NCBI GenBank assembly: GCA_049324115.1 | Contig: JBMOMN010000035.1 | Location: forward strand, 1 to 64,000 | Length of the DNA stretch: 64,000 bases | Direction: 5' to 3' | From: UBA5796 sp040752455 | GTDB taxonomy: Bacteria > Chloroflexota > Anaerolineae > Anaerolineales > Villigracilaceae | Part shown: piece by piece, positions 34,131-42,115 of the stretch | Layout of the letters: the number at the start of each line of letters is the position of its first letter | Position numbering within the stretch: the first letter of the stretch is position 1 | Notes under the pieces: generated by a model | The model's input: the letters and a program-made list of their open reading frames with translations, nothing else | What the model was told of the DNA's origin: nothing | Database searches by the model: none | Translations under genes and position numbers: made by a program

Positions 34131-37100
34131 ATGTCCATCCAACTCATCCAGAAATACTACTCGGAAGTCGAAAAGCTGATCCGCTACGGCGGTTCGCGCA
34201 ATGAAAGCTCGCTCAGGCGGGCCTTCATCAATTTGCTGGAGAGCTACGCTTCGAGCAAGAACCTGGTCCTGGTCCCCGAAGTGGAAGTCCGTACCCCTGC
34301 CGGCAAGCGGGTCGTGCCCGATGGCACCCTCAAGGACGCCCTCCGCCAGGACTGGGGTTTCTGGGAGAGCAAGGACGAAGCCGACGATATCGAAGAAGAG
34401 ATCGTCAAGAAATTCGCCAAAGGCTATCCGTCCAGCAACATCCTCTTCGAAGATACCCAGACGGCCATCCTCTACCAGTCCGGGGAGCGGGTCGGGTTGG
34501 CCGCTTTCAGCGACGCCAAAGCCCTGGACGTGCTGCTCAGGCTCTTCGTCGGGTACGAACCGAAGGAAGTCACCAGCTTCCGGGAAGCCATCCAAAAGTT
34601 CAACCAGGATGTGCCCGCCTTGGTCGAGGAGCTCCGCCATATCATCCAGGAGCAGGTCGGCAAGAACGAAGCCTTCAAACAATCCCAGGATGAATTCCTG
34701 GAGCTGTGCCGCAAGGCCATCAATCCCAAGGTCGAGATGGCCGACGTGCGCGAGATGATCATCCAGCATGTCCTCACCGAAGATATCTTCATGACCGTCT
34801 TCGACGAACCGGCCTTCCACCGCGAGAACAACATCGCCCGCAAGCTGGAGGAAGTGTCGGCTCCGCTCTTCAAGCAATCCGGCTGGCGGGCCGTTCACGG
34901 GCGGATTGCGCCGTACTACGAGACGATCAATGCTCGTGCGGCCCAGATCTACGACCATACCGAGAAGCAGAAGTTTCTCAAGGCGCTCTACGAGAACTTC
35001 TACCGGGCTTACAACCCCAAGGCCGCCGACCGGCTGGGCATCATTTACACGCCCAATGAGATCGTCCGCTTCATGATCGAGAGCGCCGACCACCTGTGCT
35101 GGCAGCACTTCGGCAAAGGCCTCGGCGATCAAGGCGTCGAGATCCTGGACCCTGCCACGGGCACCGGTACTTTCATTACTGAGCTGATCGAGTACCTGCC
35201 GGCGGCCCAGTTGCGCTACAAGTATGAGCACGAGATCCACTGCAACGAAGTCGCCATCCTGCCTTATTACATCGCCAACCTGAACATCGAATACACCTAC
35301 AAGCAGAAGACCGGCCAGTACCTGGAGTTCGAGAATATCTGCTTTGTGGATACGCTCGACAATCTGGGTTTCACCGCCAACAGCGGCCAGCAGATGAACT
35401 TCTTCGCCCTCATGGACGAGAACGCCGAACGCATCACCCGCCAGAATACCCGCAAGATTTCGGTCGTCATCGGCAACCCGCCCTACAATGCCAACCAGTT
35501 GAACGAAAACGAGAACAACAAGAACCGGGAATATCCTGGGATCGACCAGCGCATCAAAGATACTTACATCAAGCAGAGCACAGCCCAAAAAACCAAGCTT
35601 TATGATATGTATGCCCGTTTTTACCGCTGGGCAAGTGATCGCCTGGATAAGAACGGCATTGTGGCTTTCATAACCAATAATTCCTATCTTGACTCGCGGG
35701 GTTTCGATGGATTTCGCAAGGTTGTTGCAAATGAATTCAGTCATATTTACATTTTAGATTTGGGCGGAGATGTAAGAAAAAACCGGCAGTTATCTGGTAC
35801 TACTCACAATGTTTTTGGAATTCAAATTGGCGTTGCAATTGCTTTCATGGTGAAATCCGATAAAAAAGGCAAAATGCCTGCTCAGATTTTCTACGCCCGT
35901 CGCCCGGAATTTGAAACGGCTACCGATAAACTGGCTTTTCTCCGTTCCGAAAACTTCCCCGACATCCGCTTCGAAGGTATTCACCCAGATAAAAAGCATA
36001 ACTGGCTCAACATCACCGACAATGATTGGGAAGAGCTAATGCCTGTCGCGCTAAAGAACAGTAAGTCAGGTGAGCAGGTAAAGGAGCCTAAATCTATTTT
36101 CAATCTATTTTCTTTGGGTGTTGTTACTAACCGTGATGATTGGGTTTATGATGATGACCGAAACTCGCTTAATCAGAAGGTGCATTACCTAATCGATACC
36201 TACAATCAAGAAGTTGAGCGAAGCGAGCGTAATAATATAGCTCTGGATATGGATAACCTTGATAAAAGCATCAAGTGGACAAGAGCTGTCAAACAAGATT
36301 TAGCAAGAGGCATTCGCTATACCTATGATGAAGCTCTCATTGTTTCCGGTTTATATCGCCCCTTTGTAAAACGATTTTTGTACTTTGGTTCAAATCTGAA
36401 TGAAATGCAATACCGCCAGCCAGAAATATTCTTGGGTGAAAATCTTGTAATAGGTTTTACTGATCCAGGTTCTTCTAAGCCTTTTATGACACTTGGTAGC
36501 AACCAAATTCCAGATTTGCACTTAGCAGGTGCTGCTGCTGGAACTCAATGCCTTCCCATCTACCGCTATGCTGAAGACGGCGGGCGGGTCGAGAATATCA
36601 CCGATTGGGCGCTGGGGCAGTTCAAGAAAAAATATGAAAGCAGAAAGATGAAAGATGAAGGGAGAAGTAAACATTCAGCTTTCATCTCTCATCCTTCATC
36701 CTTGACTAAACTCGACATCTTCCACTACGTCTACGCCGTCCTGCACCACCCCGCTTACCGGGAGAAATACGAGATCAACCTGAAGCGGGAGTTCCCAAGA
36801 ATCCCGTTCTATGACGATTTCTGGAAGTGGGCCAATTGGGGTCAGCAGTTGATGTCCCTGCACCTGAATTATGAAACCGTCGAGCCGTTCGAGTTGGAAC
36901 GTTTAAACGTTGAACGTGCCAACATTCAACCGCGTTTGATGGCCCGCAAAGACTCCGGCGAAATCGAAGTGGATACCGCAACCACGCTGCGCGGCGTCCC
37001 TGCGGAGGCTTGGGAGTATCGTCTTGGCACCTATTCTGTCATCGAGTGGGTCCTCGAACGTTACAAGGAGAAGAAGCCCAAAGACCCGACCATCGCCGAG

Positions 37101-37223
37101 AAATTCAACATCTACCGCTTCGCCGATTACAAGGAACAGGTCATAGACCTGCTCATGCGCATCACCCGCGTCAGCGTGGAGACGATGAAGATTGTCAAAG
37201 AGATGGGGGCAGACAAACAGTGA
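34131..37223 (+). CDS. Single-chain type ISP-like restriction-modification enzyme without helicase
   Basis: 1030 aa from ATG at 34131 (GCGGGA upstream; alternative ATG at 34116). The N terminus has a PD-(D/E)xK-like nuclease site: PD at 63-64 and ESK at 79-81. It is followed by a helical linker, an N6-adenine methyltransferase with motif I DPATGTGTF (from 340) and motif IV NPPYN (from 449), and a C-terminal specificity domain including LDIFHYVYAVLHHPAYREKY, typical of type ISP enzymes. The Walker-A helicase of full-length ISP enzymes (LlaGI/LlaBIII) is absent. Residues about 482-810 are encoded by a visibly AT-richer stretch (35575-36560), as if the recognition domain was exchanged. An in-frame repeat insertion lies near 36643-36703. 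No separate specificity subunit is nearby. Confidence 0.85.
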   Translation: MSIQLIQKYYSEVEKLIRYGGSRNESSLRRAFINLLESYASSKNLVLVPEVEVRTPAGKRVVPDGTLKDALRQDWGFWESKDEADDIEEEIVKKFAKGYPSSNILFEDTQTAILYQSGERVGLAAFSDAKALDVLLRLFVGYEPKEVTSFREAIQKFNQDVPALVEELRHIIQEQVGKNEAFKQSQDEFLELCRKAINPKVEMADVREMIIQHVLTEDIFMTVFDEPAFHRENNIARKLEEVSAPLFKQSGWRAVHGRIAPYYETINARAAQIYDHTEKQKFLKALYENFYRAYNPKAADRLGIIYTPNEIVRFMIESADHLCWQHFGKGLGDQGVEILDPATGTGTFITELIEYLPAAQLRYKYEHEIHCNEVAILPYYIANLNIEYTYKQKTGQYLEFENICFVDTLDNLGFTANSGQQMNFFALMDENAERITRQNTRKISVVIGNPPYNANQLNENENNKNREYPGIDQRIKDTYIKQSTAQKTKLYDMYARFYRWASDRLDKNGIVAFITNNSYLDSRGFDGFRKVVANEFSHIYILDLGGDVRKNRQLSGTTHNVFGIQIGVAIAFMVKSDKKGKMPAQIFYARRPEFETATDKLAFLRSENFPDIRFEGIHPDKKHNWLNITDNDWEELMPVALKNSKSGEQVKEPKSIFNLFSLGVVTNRDDWVYDDDRNSLNQKVHYLIDTYNQEVERSERNNIALDMDNLDKSIKWTRAVKQDLARGIRYTYDEALIVSGLYRPFVKRFLYFGSNLNEMQYRQPEIFLGENLVIGFTDPGSSKPFMTLGSNQIPDLHLAGAAAGTQCLPIYRYAEDGGRVENITDWALGQFKKKYESRKMKDEGRSKHSAFISHPSSLTKLDIFHYVYAVLHHPAYREKYEINLKREFPRIPFYDDFWKWANWGQQLMSLHLNYETVEPFELERLNVERANIQPRLMARKDSGEIEVDTATTLRGVPAEAWEYRLGTYSVIEWVLERYKEKKPKDPTIAEKFNIYRFADYKEQVIDLLMRITRVSVETMKIVKEMGADKQ
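36643..36703. repeat. In-frame palindromic heptad insertion inside the type ISP gene
   Basis: Two units AAAGATG (36644-36657) face three inverted units TTTCATC/TCTCATC/CTTCATC (36680-36700), separated by about 22 bp. It encodes KMKDEGRSKHSAFISHPSS between the conserved WALGQFKKKY and LDIFHYVYAVLHHP blocks. It is related to the insert in fdhA. Confidence 0.75.
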
Positions 37224-37241
37224 AAAAGGAGAGGCGACATC

Positions 37242-39959
37242 ATGAAGAATACCCATAGATTCCTGTCTACATTAACCCTGATTGTTCTGCTTTTCGCTGG
37301 ACTGCCCGTCCGATCCGCGGCGGCAGCAACCCTAATTGTCACCAATACCAATGACAGCGGTCCCGGTTCCCTGCGCCAGACGATCGTTAGTGTCGCGCCT
37401 GGCGATACCATCACCTTTGACCCATCCCTTTCCGGGCAAACCATCCTGCTCAATTCAGTGCTTATTATCTATGTTAGTATTTTAACCATTGACGCTTCGG
37501 ACCTGGATGCGCCTATCCAGCTCAGCGGTGGCGATACAACTGGTATTCTCCTGGTTAATGCTGGCCAAACCATTACCCTCGATGCGCTCGAGTTTGTTCA
37601 TGGAAATTTTACAGGTAGCGGAGGGGCAATCACGAACAGTGGCACATTGACGATCATCAACAGTACTTTCTCGAATAACACGGCTGTAGGCAACGCTGGA
37701 AGCATCGCTAATGATGGCACCTTGACGATTACCGACAGCACCTTTTCAAAAAATACAGCCAGCCAGGGAGGCGCGATCTACAATTATGCCGGAGGCTCAC
37801 TGATAGTTTCAGGCAGCACCTTCGAAAACAATCGCGCAAATGCTGGTGGGTCAATTTCGAATGCAGGGACTGCTCTGGTTTCAAACAGTACCTTTTACGC
37901 TAATTCCGTTACATCAATAGGCGGTGGCATACATAATCGGGATGGCGGGGTTTTAACCGTAGCGAACAGCACTTTTTCGGACAATAGCGCGGTTACCTCT
38001 GGCGGCGCAATACTGAATGACACCGCCACGTTGCATCTCAAGAACACCATTTTGGCGAACAGTTTATCCGGGGATGATTGCGTGAATTCCCTGGGAACAG
38101 TCGCGACCAATATCAATAACCTGATCGAAACCAATGCCGGTGGTGGATATGAGTGCGGTGCTCCCGCATTAAACATTGATCCGAACCTGGGGCCATTGAC
38201 CGACAACGGTGGCCCCACTTGGACTATGATCCCGTTGGTTGGCACCCCGGTATATGATGCAGGCGATAATGCCAGTTGCGAAACCACCGATCAACGTGGC
38301 ATAAATCGTCTGTCGGTCAGTTCCACTTGTGATATTGGCGCGGTGGAAATTCGTTTCCGGGAAGTTTGGAGTACGGATGACAGCGGTCCAAACTCTTTGC
38401 GCCAGGTGATATTGGATGCATCGCCCGGTGACATTATCATTTTCTCCTCAGCACTAGCCGGTCAAACGATTTCTCTCTTTTCTCCCATTGCCATTGACAA
38501 ACCCCTGATCATCGATGGTTTTACAATGGTTTCACGGTTGAAGATCAGCGGCGGCAACAATGTAAGTGTGTTCACCATCAATGATGCTGTCGGGTTTACC
38601 ATCAATCACCTCGAAATCACCAATGGGAATTCCGGTACGCAAGGAGGCGGGATTTACAACTTGCTTGGAGAACTTGTCGTCATGGACAGCGTTTTTTCGC
38701 AAAACGAGGCAGCAAACCAGGGCGGCGGGATCTGGAACGGCAGTTCGGCGAGGATTTTTGACAGCACTTTTTCCAATAACGCTGCCTACGGGGGTGGCGC
38801 GATTGCAAATCAAGGCAACCTTTTGATTTCTGGCAGCACCTTCACCAACAACAGTTCCAATCCCCAGGGTGGTGCCATCTGGAACCATAGCGGAAACTTG
38901 TCTATTTCCAACAGCACATTTACGGGTAATAGTGCCACTTACTCAGGCGGCGGAGTATACAACGGCGGTGTTCTCGGCAATCTGACGGTGTTGAACAGCA
39001 CGTTCTCGGCGAATAGCGCAACCGTAGGTGCGGGTATCGATAATACGGGTAAACTGAATTTATCGAATACGATCCTGGCGAATAGTCTGATAGGTCCCGA
39101 TTGCAACGATAACGGCGATCTGTTGGAAGCTAAAAACAACTTGATCGAAAATAACGCCAGCGGAAATGACGCCTGCGGCACCCCCAAAGTCATTGCTGAC
39201 CCAAACCTGGGACAATTAGCGAACAACGGGGGACAAACCAAAACGTTGGCTCTCAAAGTGGGCAGCCCGGCGATCAATGCGGGTGATGACACGGTTTGCG
39301 CTCCGCTCGACCAGCGCGGGGTCAAGCGTCCAAAGGAATCCCATTGTGATATCGGCGCATACGAGTTTGATTTGCCGAAGAAGGTGTCCACTTTGCGCTC
39401 TCAGGCTTCGTATGATGGCTGGGTGCTCGAATCAAGTGAATTATCCAACAACGGCGGCTCTCTCAATCGGTATGCTACGACATTCCGACTGGGTGACGAC
39501 AAGGTCCGCAGGCAGTATCGCTCCATCCTGACTTTCTCGACCAAGGGCCTGCCGGACAATGCCGCGATCAGCAAGGTCACTCTCAAAATCAGGCGGCAGG
39601 GAGTCATTGGCGGCGGTAATCCGGTGACATCCTTCCAAGGTTTGATGGCGGATGTCCGCAGAGGCTTCCTGGGTACTTCAATTGTGCTGCAAACCGGCGA
39701 TTTCAACGCCAGGGCTTCTTCTGGCTACAAATCGTTTGGACCTTTCAAGCCTGCCCTGGTCACTGGCTGGTATTCGATCAACCTGACTGCGGCAAAAGCC
39801 TATATCAATAAACTGGCTTCTGCCGGGGGAGTAACCCAAATCCGTCTGCGATTCAAGCTGGATGACAACAACGCGGTTGCAAACTACCTCAGTCTTTACA
39901 GCGGCAATGCTTCCAGCGCGCTAAGACCACAACTGATTATCGAATACTACGTGCCTTAA
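37242..39959 (+). CDS. Secreted right-handed beta-helix protein
   Basis: 905 aa. There is a signal peptide (about 1-28, ending AAAA). Two tandem halves each begin with DSGPGSLRQ/DSGPNSLRQ and contain repeated GG(A/G)I.N...STF..N.A turns (polymorphic outer-membrane/beta-helix type repeats), closing with DQRG..R.....CDIGA.E, a choice-of-anchor signature. The C-terminal 170 residues (from about 720) form a DNRLRE-like beta-sandwich domain. It starts 18 bp after the restriction-modification gene and is similarly less GC-rich, so the two may have arrived together. Probably a surface adhesin or glycan-binding protein. Confidence 0.8.
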   Translation: MKNTHRFLSTLTLIVLLFAGLPVRSAAAATLIVTNTNDSGPGSLRQTIVSVAPGDTITFDPSLSGQTILLNSVLIIYVSILTIDASDLDAPIQLSGGDTTGILLVNAGQTITLDALEFVHGNFTGSGGAITNSGTLTIINSTFSNNTAVGNAGSIANDGTLTITDSTFSKNTASQGGAIYNYAGGSLIVSGSTFENNRANAGGSISNAGTALVSNSTFYANSVTSIGGGIHNRDGGVLTVANSTFSDNSAVTSGGAILNDTATLHLKNTILANSLSGDDCVNSLGTVATNINNLIETNAGGGYECGAPALNIDPNLGPLTDNGGPTWTMIPLVGTPVYDAGDNASCETTDQRGINRLSVSSTCDIGAVEIRFREVWSTDDSGPNSLRQVILDASPGDIIIFSSALAGQTISLFSPIAIDKPLIIDGFTMVSRLKISGGNNVSVFTINDAVGFTINHLEITNGNSGTQGGGIYNLLGELVVMDSVFSQNEAANQGGGIWNGSSARIFDSTFSNNAAYGGGAIANQGNLLISGSTFTNNSSNPQGGAIWNHSGNLSISNSTFTGNSATYSGGGVYNGGVLGNLTVLNSTFSANSATVGAGIDNTGKLNLSNTILANSLIGPDCNDNGDLLEAKNNLIENNASGNDACGTPKVIADPNLGQLANNGGQTKTLALKVGSPAINAGDDTVCAPLDQRGVKRPKESHCDIGAYEFDLPKKVSTLRSQASYDGWVLESSELSNNGGSLNRYATTFRLGDDKVRRQYRSILTFSTKGLPDNAAISKVTLKIRRQGVIGGGNPVTSFQGLMADVRRGFLGTSIVLQTGDFNARASSGYKSFGPFKPALVTGWYSINLTAAKAYINKLASAGGVTQIRLRFKLDDNNAVANYLSLYSGNASSALRPQLIIEYYVP

Positions 39960-40002
39960 GCAATTGACGCGTTTTCAAACCCTGGGAAAAGCGAGGACAG
40001 GC

Positions 40003-40647
40003 TCAGGCCTTGTTCCTGCTTTTCTTTTTCTTCGGCAGGGGGAAATCGAACGGGGGTTTGCGGTTGAGCCATAGCAATCTCGCCCCCATTTCGGACAAAT
40101 ATAGCGCCGTCACCGAGCCGGTATCCACCGCCAGCCTTTGGAAGTTGTCCAGCGGCAGGCCGAGGTAGTGGGCTACGGCCAGCTTGATCGGGTCGGCGTG
40201 GAAGACGATCGCGACGACGTGTTTGGGCTTGTGGGCCGCGGCGATCCGGTCGAGGGCGGTGACGATGCGCGTCTGGCACTGGACGAAGGATTCGCCCTCC
40301 GGGAAGGTGAAGCGGGAGGGCGCTCCCTGGACCATTTTCCAGGCTTTGAGTTTGCTCAGGGCCACCCAGGAGCGCCCCTGCCATTTGCCGATGTCGGTGT
40401 CCAGCAGGTCGGGGAGCTGTTGGACCTCCAGTCGGCGGATTTCGGCCAGGGGTGCGGCGGTTTCGGCGGCGCGCTCCAGGGGGCTGGAATAGATCGCATT
40501 CAACGGGACCCGGCCGAGGTTCCCGGCCAACGCTTGCGCCTGCTCGAGTCCGCGCTCGTTCAGGTGGACTCCGGGCAGGCGTCCGGCCATTTTGGTCGCT
40601 TTCACGTAATCATTTTCGCCGTGACGGATGAGCAGCAGCAGGGGCAT
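40003..40647 (-). CDS. Histidine phosphatase (phosphoglycerate-mutase-like)
   Basis: 214 aa. The catalytic RHG motif is at the N terminus (LLLIRHGEND), with YSSPLERAAETA and a second His in VVAIVFHADPIKL, the expected layout of the family. The residue Glu in the FPEGESF block is also conserved. The C terminus is a Lys/Arg-rich tail. It is 3 bp downstream of the DUF2179 gene and likely co-transcribed. The substrate is not inferable. Confidence 0.87.
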   Translation of the reverse strand: MPLLLLIRHGENDYVKATKMAGRLPGVHLNERGLEQAQALAGNLGRVPLNAIYSSPLERAAETAAPLAEIRRLEVQQLPDLLDTDIGKWQGRSWVALSKLKAWKMVQGAPSRFTFPEGESFVQCQTRIVTALDRIAAAHKPKHVVAIVFHADPIKLAVAHYLGLPLDNFQRLAVDTGSVTALYLSEMGARLLWLNRKPPFDFPLPKKKKSRNKA

Positions 40648-40650
40648 GGA

Positions 40651-41190
40651 TTACTTTTTCTTGGTGAAATTATTGACCAGGTTCCTGGTCGCGGTGGGAA
40701 AGACCCCCTGTTCGGTCGAGCGGACCTCTTCGATGGACAGGAACGCGCCGGGCAGGGTTTCGTGGAAGATGGCCATGACGGCGGGCAGGTCACGGCGTTT
40801 GATGGTGCTGTAGACGATCTTGACTTCGCCGGTGCTGCCCTGGCCGTCCACGGTGGTGATGCCGAAGCCGGAGTCGTGCAGGCGTTGGATCAGTTCGGCC
40901 GGGTCGCGGCGGATGATGGCCCGCAGCGTGACCGTGCCGATCGCCAGCCGGTTTTCGAGGTACATGCCCACGTAATTGCCGGCCGCAAACCCGGCCGCGT
41001 AACCCAGGTAGGCGGCCACGTTCTGGGCGTGTTTGACCAATTGCGAGGTGGCGATGATCCAGATGAAGACTTCGATGAAGCCGAGCAGCGGGGCAAGTTT
41101 CCGCAGGCCGCGGGAGGTGAAGATGATCCGCATGGTGCCTAGGCTGACGTCGATGATGCGGGCGATGAAGATCAGCACGGGCAGGATCAC
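40651..41190 (-). CDS. DUF2179/UPF0316-type membrane protein, probably 5'-truncated
   Basis: 179 aa from GTG at 41190. Three TM helices, with IDVSLGTMRIIFTSRG and GYAAGFAAGNYVGMYLENRL matching the UPF0316 family, then the soluble DUF2179 domain (IYSTIKRRDL-like VKIVYSTIKRRDLPAVM). The frame continues upstream for 11 more sense codons (KASAGFDWFTW) to a TAG, with no ATG. Together with the abutting truncated oxidase gene on the other strand, this suggests the 5' end was lost at a junction near 41200. GTG initiation is possible, but no good Shine-Dalgarno is visible. Confidence 0.75.
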   Translation of the reverse strand: MILPVLIFIARIIDVSLGTMRIIFTSRGLRKLAPLLGFIEVFIWIIATSQLVKHAQNVAAYLGYAAGFAAGNYVGMYLENRLAIGTVTLRAIIRRDPAELIQRLHDSGFGITTVDGQGSTGEVKIVYSTIKRRDLPAVMAIFHETLPGAFLSIEEVRSTEQGVFPTATRNLVNNFTKKK

Positions 41191-41212
41191 CCAGGTGAAC
41201 CAATCGAAACCG

Positions 41213-42052
41213 GCGGAGGCTTTCTACGGGATTTTCTTCCCCACCTGGGAGCAGGGAAACGCCGCGGTGCGGGACATCATCCAGAACGAAATCCCGGTTT
41301 CGATGCTGCGCCTGAGCAATCCGCTCGAAACCGAGACGACCTTAATCCTGTCGGGCAAAAGATGGGTGGACGCCGCCCGGAGCGGCTTGAGTTTCATCGG
41401 TTTTGGCGATGAATGCTGCCTGCTGGTCTTCGGCGCCACCGGGACGGCAGAGCAGGCGCGCCGGATCGGGCGGGAGGTGAGCAGCCTGAGCCGCAAAAGC
41501 CGCGGGTTGTTCGTCGGGACGGTGGCTGGGCACACCTGGCAGAAGAACCGCTTCCTGGCCCCGTACCTGCGCAACACGCTCTGGGAGCAAGGCGTGGCGG
41601 TTGACACGCTGGAGACCGCCCTGCCCTGGTCGCGGGTGGGCGAGGCGTCGGTCGCGATCCCGAAATCCATCGCGGAAGCGATGGAAAAGCATAACGAGCG
41701 CGTCCTGGCGTTCACGCACCTGTCGCACGTGTACCGGGACGGGGCGAGCGTGTACACCACCTTCCTTTTCCGCCGCACCGCCGACCCGGACGAGTTGCTG
41801 GCGCGCTGGCAGGACCTGAAACACGCCGCTAGCCTGACCCTGCAAAGTTTCGGCGGGACGATCTCGCACCAGCACGGCGTCGGCCTGGACCACGCGCCTT
41901 ACCTGCCCGCCGAAAAAGGCGCCCTCGGCATGGACGCCATCCGGGCCGTCTGCCGCACGTTCGACCCGGACGGGATGATGAATCCCGGGAAGCTTTTGGA
42001 TGAAAAAATCTTCAACGCGAATTACTCGAATGAGCGAATTCCGCTAATATGA
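41213..42052 (+). pseudogene. AGPS-like FAD-binding oxidase, N-terminal half missing
   Basis: About 279 codons corresponding to the C-terminal half of alkyl-DHAP-synthase/FAD-linked oxidases: EAFYGIFFPTWEQGNAAVRD, SMLRLSNPLETETTL, the WEQG...DTLETALPW segment, FTHLSHVYRDGASVY and the substrate/flavin end QHGVGLDHAPYLPAEKG. The N-terminal FAD-binding PP-loop domain (about 200 residues) is not present. Upstream of 41213 the frame is antisense to the DUF2179 gene. The final residues NANYSNERIPLI are encoded by a palindromic repeat. It may be a pseudogene, or the junction may be an assembly error. Confidence 0.75.
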
Positions 42053-42100
42053 AAAAGAAAGAGAATTCGCGACATTTGCTTATTAGCGAAATTCGCGTTG
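42013..42100. repeat. CGCGAATT-type palindromic repeat at the oxidase 3' end
   Basis: The left arm CAACGCGAATT...CGCTAAT (42013-42048) and right arm ATTAGCGAAATTCGCGTTG (42082-42100) are complementary except for an insertion in the left arm. It includes the last codons and stop of the oxidase fragment and ends just before the glpD Shine-Dalgarno. Shorter relatives occur near 3653, 3868-3906 and 5738-5760. Confidence 0.75.
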
Positions 42101-42115
42101 AAAAGGACATACGCT

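Noticed and set aside
41033..41212. Treating the open frame upstream of the AGPS-like fragment as its N terminus.
   Set aside because: Those 60 codons are antisense to the DUF2179 gene and bear no resemblance to an FAD-binding domain.
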